Assembly: GCF_023156535.1 (NCBI RefSeq)
Contig: NZ_JALNMH010000013.1
Coordinates: 62,001-126,000, forward strand
From: Pseudomarimonas salicorniae
GTDB taxonomy: Bacteria; Pseudomonadota; Gammaproteobacteria; Xanthomonadales; Xanthomonadaceae
DNA: 64,000 nucleotides
Direction of reading: 5' to 3'
Shown here in pieces: positions 58,499 to 64,000 of this stretch; the stretch's first letter is position 1; each line of letters starts with the position of its first letter. Below the pieces are notes generated by a model, which made no database searches, had not been told where the DNA came from, and worked only from the letters and a program-made list of their open reading frames with translations. The position numbers were made by a program, and so were the translations under genes.

Positions 58499-61400
58499 AT
58501 GCGCCGACTGCTGTCCCTGGCCCCGCTGCTGCTTTGCGCCGCGGCCGCCGCACAGAGCCCGACCAAGCTGCTGCGCTTTCCCGACATCCACGCCGACCGT
58601 GTCGTCTTCGTCTACGCCGGCGACCTGTACAGCGCACCCCTGGCCGGCGGCACGGCGGCTCGCCTGACCTCGCACGAGGGCCAGGAACTGTATCCGCGCT
58701 TCTCGCCGGACGGCACGAGGATCGCCTTCTCGGCCGAGTACAACGGCACCCGCCAGGTGTTCACCATTCCCGCCGGCGGCGGCGAGCCGCGCCAGCTCAC
58801 CTGGTACAACGACGTCGGCCCGATGCCGCCCCGGGGCGGCACGGACAACCGGGTGCTCGACTGGAGCCCGGACGGTCGCTGCATCCTCGTGCGGATGAAC
58901 CGCACACCGTGGGACGAGCGCAACGGGCGCCCCTACTGCGTGCCGGCCGATGGCGGCACCGAATATCCGCTGGCCGTCCCCGAGTCGGGTGGCGCTGCCT
59001 ACAGCCCGGACGGCAAGTCGCTGGCCTTCACCCCGATCGACCGCGATTTCCGCAGCTGGAAGCGCTACCGCGGCGGTCGCGCCCAGGACGTCTGGACCTA
59101 TGACCTTGTCGCCAATAGCTCGCGCCGGCTGACCACCAGCACCGCGACCGACCACCAGCCGATGTGGCTTGGAGACGAGGTGTTCTTTGTGTCCGACCGC
59201 GCGCTCGGCACGCTGAACCTGTATCGCATGCCGGCCGCCGGCGCGGAGGCGCAGGTCCGCCCGGCAACGGAATTCAGTGACTTCGACGTGCTCTGGCCGG
59301 CCGCCGGCCCCGGCGGCATCGTCTTCGAGAAGGGCGGGGCGATCTGGCACTTCGATCCGGCTACCGGCAGCGCCCGCGAGATTCCGATCCGCGTCGCCGC
59401 CGATCTGCCCGAGACCCAGCCGCGTTTCGTCGATGCGGCGAAGTTCATCGACTCCTTCTCCCTGTCGCCGGGCGGCGAGCGCGTCGCATTCGCCGCCCGC
59501 GGCGAGCTGTTCAGCGTGCCCGCGAAGCACGGCGCGACCCGCAACCTGAGCCTCAGCCCTGATGCCCGCGAGCACAGCGTGAGCTGGTCCCCGGACGGCA
59601 AGCGGCTGGCCTTCTTTTCCGATGCCACCGGCGAGTACGAGCTTTACGTGCAGGATCAGGACGGCCGCGCCGCGCCGCGCAAGCTGACCGACGCCGGCGA
59701 CAGCTGGCCGCTTCCTGCGGTGTGGTCGACGGATGGCAAGCGCATCGCCTTTGCCGACAAGCTGCGCCGCCTGCATATCGTCGACGTCGACGGCGGCAGC
59801 CGGCGGCTGGTCGACACCGGCAGCTACAGCGACCTCGACGACTACCGCTTCTCGCCCGATGGTCGCTGGCTGGCCTACGTCAAGGACAACGCCAGCCGTA
59901 ACAGTTCAATCTGGCTGTACTCGCTGGACAGCGGCGAGCGCCACCAGCTCACAGGCGACACCAGCCGCGAGCGCTCGCCGGTGTTCGACCCCAAGGGACG
60001 CTGGCTGTACTTCCTCTCCGATCGCGACTTCAACCTGACCTTCAGCGCCTACGAGTTCAACTTCCTCTACACAAATGCCACGCGGATCTACGCCGCGGCG
60101 CTGTCCGCCGAAGGCGCGCCGTTCTACCCGCAGCGCAGCGACGAGGTCGGCGCGGGTCAGGACGGCAAAGGCCAAGACGGCAATGGCAAGTCCGAAGGTC
60201 CGACCCGGATCGACATCCCCGGCTTCGCCAGCCGGGTCCAGGCGCTGAAGGTGCCCGCCGGCCAGTACGGCGGCCTGTCGGCGAATGCCAAGGGCGTGTT
60301 CTTCGTCGCTGCGGGCAACGGCCGTGGGACCCTTCGCTTCATCGGGGCGGACGACGACGAGCCGAAGGACGTCGCCTCGATCACCGGCTACGCGCTGTCC
60401 GCCGATGGCGACAAGCTGCTGCTGCGCCGCGGCACGGAGTTTTCCGTGGTCGAGGCCAAGCCCGATGCGAAGTTCGATTCCGGCAAGATCGACCTCGGCG
60501 ACATGCAGCTGCGCATCGAACCGCGTCGTGAGTGGCGCCAGCTGTTTGTCGACGGTTGGCGCATCCTGCGCGACGTCTTCTACGAGCCCGGCATGCATGG
60601 CCAGGACTGGCCCGCCATTCGCGCCAAGTACGAGTCCCTGCTGCCGCACGTCGCCTCGCGCGCCGACCTCGACTACCTGTTGCAGGAGATTGCCGGCGAG
60701 GCCAATGCCGGCCACGTCTATGTCGAGGCCGGCGACCAGGTGCGTGTGGCGCGCAAGCCCGGCGGCCTGCTAGGCGCCGAGCTGGTGCCCGATGCCAGCG
60801 GCTATGTGCGCATCGAGAAGATCTTTGCCGGCGAGAACTGGGATAAACAGCGCCGCTCGCCGCTGACCGAGCCCGGCGTCAAGGTGGCCGAGGGTGAGCT
60901 GATCCTGGCCATCGACGGCCAGAGCACGCGCGGCGTCGACAACGTATACCGCCTGCTGGAGAACAAGGCCGACAGGCTGGTGGAACTGCGCGTTGCGAAG
61001 CGTCCGGACGACTCTGCCGCGCGCACCGTGCGCGTCCACACGATCGACTCCGAGCTCTCGTTGCGCTACCTCGACTGGGTGGCCGAGCGCCGGCGGATGG
61101 TCGAGGCGGCGAGCGACGGCCGCATCGGCTACATCCACGTGCCGAACACCGCGGTGGAGGGCAGCCGGGAGATGTTCCAGGGGCTGCTCGCCTACGGCTC
61201 GCGCGATGCGCTGATCATCGACGACCGCTACAACGGTGGCGGCTTCATTCCCGACCGCATGGTCGAGTGGCTCTCGCGCACGCCGCTGAACTACTGGAAG
61301 CAGCGGGGTCTCGAGCCCAATGCCACGCCGCTGCTCTCTCATCGTGGACCCAAGGCCATGCTCATCAATGGCCTGTCCAGCTCCGGCGGCGACGCCCTGC

Positions 61401-61735
61401 CGTACTACTTCCGCAAGCTGCAGCTCGGCCCGCTGATCGGTACCCGCACCTGGGGCGGCCTGATCGGCATCCAGAGCGGCAGCAACCCGCGCCTCGCGGA
61501 CGGCGGCGCGGTTCTGGCGGCGAGTTTCCGCTTTCTCGACACCGAAGGGCGCTGGGCGGTGGAGGACGAAGGCGTGTCGCCCGACCGCGAGGTCATCGAT
61601 CGCCCCGAGCTGGTCGCTGCTGGCCGCGACCCCTCGCTGGAGGCAGCCATTGCCCACCTGATGGCCGAACTGCAGCGCAATCCGCCCCGGCCGGTCACCG
61701 CGCCACCCGCGCCGACGCAGTTCCCGCGGGAATAG
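58499..61735 (+). CDS. exported tricorn-type S41 protease
   Basis: 1,078 residues from the ATG at 58499, with GGAG eight bases upstream; the frame upstream is not needed. Signal peptide MRRLLSLAPLLLCAAAAAQS. A WD40/TolB-like propeller (SPDGTRIAFSAEY, SPDGKSLAFT, SPDGKRLAFFSD) occupies about 20-620. A helical core domain (WRILRDVFYEPGMHGQDWP), a PDZ domain (about 770-850) and the C1/C2 S41 catalytic region follow. The nucleophile serine is in LINGLSSSGGDALPYYF (around 960), and DDRYNGGGF is conserved. Tricorn-like proteases degrade peptides; the exported form acts in the periplasm. Confidence 0.92.
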   Translation: MRRLLSLAPLLLCAAAAAQSPTKLLRFPDIHADRVVFVYAGDLYSAPLAGGTAARLTSHEGQELYPRFSPDGTRIAFSAEYNGTRQVFTIPAGGGEPRQLTWYNDVGPMPPRGGTDNRVLDWSPDGRCILVRMNRTPWDERNGRPYCVPADGGTEYPLAVPESGGAAYSPDGKSLAFTPIDRDFRSWKRYRGGRAQDVWTYDLVANSSRRLTTSTATDHQPMWLGDEVFFVSDRALGTLNLYRMPAAGAEAQVRPATEFSDFDVLWPAAGPGGIVFEKGGAIWHFDPATGSAREIPIRVAADLPETQPRFVDAAKFIDSFSLSPGGERVAFAARGELFSVPAKHGATRNLSLSPDAREHSVSWSPDGKRLAFFSDATGEYELYVQDQDGRAAPRKLTDAGDSWPLPAVWSTDGKRIAFADKLRRLHIVDVDGGSRRLVDTGSYSDLDDYRFSPDGRWLAYVKDNASRNSSIWLYSLDSGERHQLTGDTSRERSPVFDPKGRWLYFLSDRDFNLTFSAYEFNFLYTNATRIYAAALSAEGAPFYPQRSDEVGAGQDGKGQDGNGKSEGPTRIDIPGFASRVQALKVPAGQYGGLSANAKGVFFVAAGNGRGTLRFIGADDDEPKDVASITGYALSADGDKLLLRRGTEFSVVEAKPDAKFDSGKIDLGDMQLRIEPRREWRQLFVDGWRILRDVFYEPGMHGQDWPAIRAKYESLLPHVASRADLDYLLQEIAGEANAGHVYVEAGDQVRVARKPGGLLGAELVPDASGYVRIEKIFAGENWDKQRRSPLTEPGVKVAEGELILAIDGQSTRGVDNVYRLLENKADRLVELRVAKRPDDSAARTVRVHTIDSELSLRYLDWVAERRRMVEAASDGRIGYIHVPNTAVEGSREMFQGLLAYGSRDALIIDDRYNGGGFIPDRMVEWLSRTPLNYWKQRGLEPNATPLLSHRGPKAMLINGLSSSGGDALPYYFRKLQLGPLIGTRTWGGLIGIQSGSNPRLADGGAVLAASFRFLDTEGRWAVEDEGVSPDREVIDRPELVAAGRDPSLEAAIAHLMAELQRNPPRPVTAPPAPTQFPRE

Positions 61736-61751
61736 GGCGGGCGGCGGGATC

Positions 61752-62016
61752 GGGCGCGAAGCGGACATTCATAGGGTGCGGCTGGCCGCACCGGGCGTAC
61801 CGTCCGAACGCCCGTATCGGTGCGCCCAAGGCGCACCCTAGGGGGCTTCGCCGACGCCCAACGAAGCCCGACTGCAGGAGCGCACATGGGCGCGACCGCG
61901 GCATGACGTGTTCTCCACAGACCGCGGGCAGAGCGAACCTCCGCGGTCGCGGCCATGTCCGCTCCTACGAAGAGCCCGCCCGATCGGGGTCGGTGGCGAA
62001 TCTCCGCTTCGCGCCC
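61752..62016. repeat. 265-bp mosaic element (units B and A) with perfect inverted ends
   Basis: GGGCGCGAAG (61752-61761) and CTTCGCGCCC (62007-62016) are exact inverses. Unit B is at 61770-61841 and unit A at 61873-61968. It begins 16 bp after the protease stop and ends 72 bp before the topA stop. Same length, order and linker as the 42853-43117 copy, but several substitutions. Confidence 0.9.
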
Positions 62017-62088
62017 GAACCGGTCGCGCAGCCTGCCGTTCGGCCCGCTACGCCTCTTTTCGACGCGTGCCCGGCCCCGTGACGTGGA

Positions 62089-64000
62089 TCAGGCTGACTT
62101 CTTGGCTGCCGACTTCTTGGCCGGGGCCTTCTTCGCGGTGGCCTTCTTGGTCGCTTTCTTCGCGGGGGCCTTCTTGGCTGCCTTCTTGGCTGGGGCCTTC
62201 GCCTCGGCGGCCTTCTTGGCCGGAGCCTTCTTCGCCGCGGTCTTCTTCGCACCGAAGCGACCCCGCGCCGGCTTGGCCGGGGCGTTGGCGAGGATTTCCT
62301 GGCATTCCTCAAGGCTCAGCGATGAAGGCTCGCGGTCCTTGGGGATCTTGCCGTTCTTCGCGCCGTCGGTGATGTACGGCCCGTAGCGGCCGTTCAGCAC
62401 CTGGATGTCGCTGCCCTCGAACTCGCGGATGATCCGGTTGGCGAGGATCTCCTGCTTCTCGCGGATCCGCGCCAGGGCCTCCTCGCCGCTGATCGTGTAC
62501 GGGTCATCTTCCTTCTTCAGCGAGGCATAGGTGCTGCCGAGCTTGGCGAACGGCCCGAAGCGGCCGATGCCGACGCTGAGCGCCTCGCCGTCGACCTCGC
62601 CGAGGGCGCGCGGCAGCTTGAACAGCTCCAGCGCCTCCTCCAGCGTGATGGTGTGCATGCTCTGTCCGCCGCGCAGCGAGGCGAACGTCGGCTTCTCCTC
62701 GTCGTCGGCGGTGCCGATCTGGGCGAACGGCCCGTAGCGACCGAGGCGAACGCTGACCGGCTTGCCGCTCTTGGGGTCGGTTCCCAGCTGGCGGGCGCCG
62801 GTGGCCTCGCTGCGGTCGACGCTCTGCGCCTTGTCATCGACCAGCGCCTTGAACGGCTTCCAGAACCGCTCCATCAACGGCTGCCACTCCTCCTCGCCGC
62901 GGGAAACGGCGTCCAGCTCGTCCTCGAGCTTGGCGGTGAAGTCGTAGTCGACGTACTGGGTGAAGTGCCCGGTCAGGAACTTGGCTACCGCGCGGCCGAC
63001 GTCGGTCGGTCGGAAGCGGCGGCTGTCGAGGTAGACGTACTCGCGGTTCAGCAGCACCTGGATGATGCTGGCATAGGTGCTGGGGCGGCCAATGCCGTGC
63101 TCTTCCAGGGCCTTGACCAGCGAGGCCTCGGAGAAGCGCGGCGGCGGCTCGGTGAAGTGCTGGCCGGTGACGATGCTGTCGAGCGGCACGCTTTCGCCGA
63201 CGCGCAGCGCGGGCAGCTTGCGGCCCTCGTCCTCGTCCTCGGCCTTTTTCTCGTCGCGGCCCTCCTCGTAGACGGCGAGGAAGCCCGGGTCGACGACCGT
63301 GGTGCCGGTGGCGCGGAAGGCGTGGTCCTTGCTGGCCGCCAGCTCCACCGACACGGTGTTCAGCGTGGCGGGGATCATCTGGCAGGCGACCGCGCGCTTC
63401 CATATCAGCTCGTACAGGCGCAGCGCATCGGGGTCGAGGAAGGCGGCCACCGACTTCGGCGTACGCAGGGCCGACGTCGGGCGGATCGCCTCGTGGGCCT
63501 CCTGCGCGTTCTTCGACTTGGTCTTGTACTCGGTGGCCTGCGGCGGCAGCGCATGCTGGCCGAAGTCGCGGGCGATCACCTCGCGCAGTTCAGACACCGC
63601 TTCCTGCGACAGGTGCGTGGAGTCGGTACGCATGTAGCTGATCAGGCCGACCGTGCCCTCGCTGCCCAGGGCCACGCCCTCGTACAGCTTCTGCGCGATG
63701 CGCATGGTGCGGCTGGTCGAGAAGCCGAGCTTGCGCGCGGCCTCCTGCTGCAGGGTCGAGGTGATGAAGGGCGGCGCTGGGCGGCGCTTGCGCTCTTTCG
63801 ACTGCACGTCAGCGACCTGCAGTTTGCCGCCGGCGGCGTCCAGCAGGCGGGTGCGTGCGGCCTCGGCGGTGTCGCCATCGGTAATCGTGAACTGCTCGAA
63901 CTTGGCGCCATCAAGCTTGACCAGGCGCGCGGCGAAGTTCTGGCTGGGGTGGGCCAGCTGGGCCTCGACGCTCCAGTACTCGCGTGGGACAAAGGCTTCG
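62089..64000 (-). CDS. topA: DNA topoisomerase I, C-terminal part, with lysine-rich tail
   Basis: About 636 residues are visible; the N-terminal Toprim domain lies beyond the right edge. The catalytic tyrosine is in GLISYMRTDST (codon near 63634-63636), and PPFITSTLQQEAARKLGFS and EEHGIGRPSTYASII are family marks. The C-terminal region has several repeats built on GRYGPF/GRFGPF rather than cysteine zinc ribbons. The last roughly 55 residues are a histone H1-like tail of AKKAPAKKA repeats. It relaxes negative supercoils; the tail should raise DNA affinity. Confidence 0.95.
   Translation of the reverse strand, partial: EAFVPREYWSVEAQLAHPSQNFAARLVKLDGAKFEQFTITDGDTAEAARTRLLDAAGGKLQVADVQSKERKRRPAPPFITSTLQQEAARKLGFSTSRTMRIAQKLYEGVALGSEGTVGLISYMRTDSTHLSQEAVSELREVIARDFGQHALPPQATEYKTKSKNAQEAHEAIRPTSALRTPKSVAAFLDPDALRLYELIWKRAVACQMIPATLNTVSVELAASKDHAFRATGTTVVDPGFLAVYEEGRDEKKAEDEDEGRKLPALRVGESVPLDSIVTGQHFTEPPPRFSEASLVKALEEHGIGRPSTYASIIQVLLNREYVYLDSRRFRPTDVGRAVAKFLTGHFTQYVDYDFTAKLEDELDAVSRGEEEWQPLMERFWKPFKALVDDKAQSVDRSEATGARQLGTDPKSGKPVSVRLGRYGPFAQIGTADDEEKPTFASLRGGQSMHTITLEEALELFKLPRALGEVDGEALSVGIGRFGPFAKLGSTYASLKKEDDPYTISGEEALARIREKQEILANRIIREFEGSDIQVLNGRYGPYITDGAKNGKIPKDREPSSLSLEECQEILANAPAKPARGRFGAKKTAAKKAPAKKAAEAKAPAKKAAKKAPAKKATKKATAKKAPAKKSAAKKSA

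Overview
The window is GC-rich, densely coded gammaproteobacterial chromosome and contains no prophage, IS, CRISPR or RNA gene that I can see. The order Lysobacterales (Xanthomonadales) is the best guess. Supporting this are a bioB-bioF-bioH operon divergent from comF, the histone-like lysine tail on TopA, the abundance of c-di-GMP and hybrid-kinase genes, and exported proteins ending in LF-x-DG-[FL]-E-like C-termini. Placement below order is not possible from the sequence alone.

Layout. 1-17 kb: a truncated GAF-GGDEF diguanylate cyclase, two small membrane proteins, a threonine synthase, a TonB-dependent receptor behind a Fur-box-like site, a divergent LysR/short-SDR pair with a palindromic operator, two exported proteins of unknown role, orphan aceE, and a glycosyltransferase plus secreted-protein pair. 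17-29 kb: a 1,696-residue modular surface protein (SdrD-B-like, three GEVED modules, DUF11, membrane sorting tail), a two-gene ABC exporter, an FG-GAP/VCBS protein behind a sigma-54-type promoter, hemW and a tiny CPXCG protein. 29.5-39 kb: three same-strand signalling genes (PAS kinase, hybrid kinase with two REC and an HPt, REC-PAS-GGDEF-EAL). 39-43 kb: biotin operon. 43-49 kb: DGC, REC, hybrid kinase, acyltransferase and arfB, all on the minus strand and mostly overlapping. 49-54.7 kb: a small exported protein, an NtrC/NtrB-type pair, another exported protein and uppP. 54.7-64 kb: M20 amidohydrolase, VOC protein, OleB/haloalkane-dehalogenase-like hydrolase, 2TM protein, tricorn-type protease and the C-terminal part of topA.

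Two things stand out. First, non-coding mosaic elements with inverted ends GGGCGC[GA]AAG/CTT[TC]GCGCCC occur as a 131-bp type and a 265-bp type. In this window they fill every convergent gap longer than 200 bp. Second, an NtrB/NtrC pair sits just upstream of a gene for a small exported protein whose upstream region holds a good -24/-12 promoter and a 12-bp palindrome. A second -24/-12 promoter precedes the FG-GAP protein, which suggests a local sigma-54 circuit for exported proteins.

Many gene pairs overlap by ATGA, GTGA or TTGA, so translational coupling is common. Several starts here are GTG or TTG, chosen by ribosome binding site and overlap.
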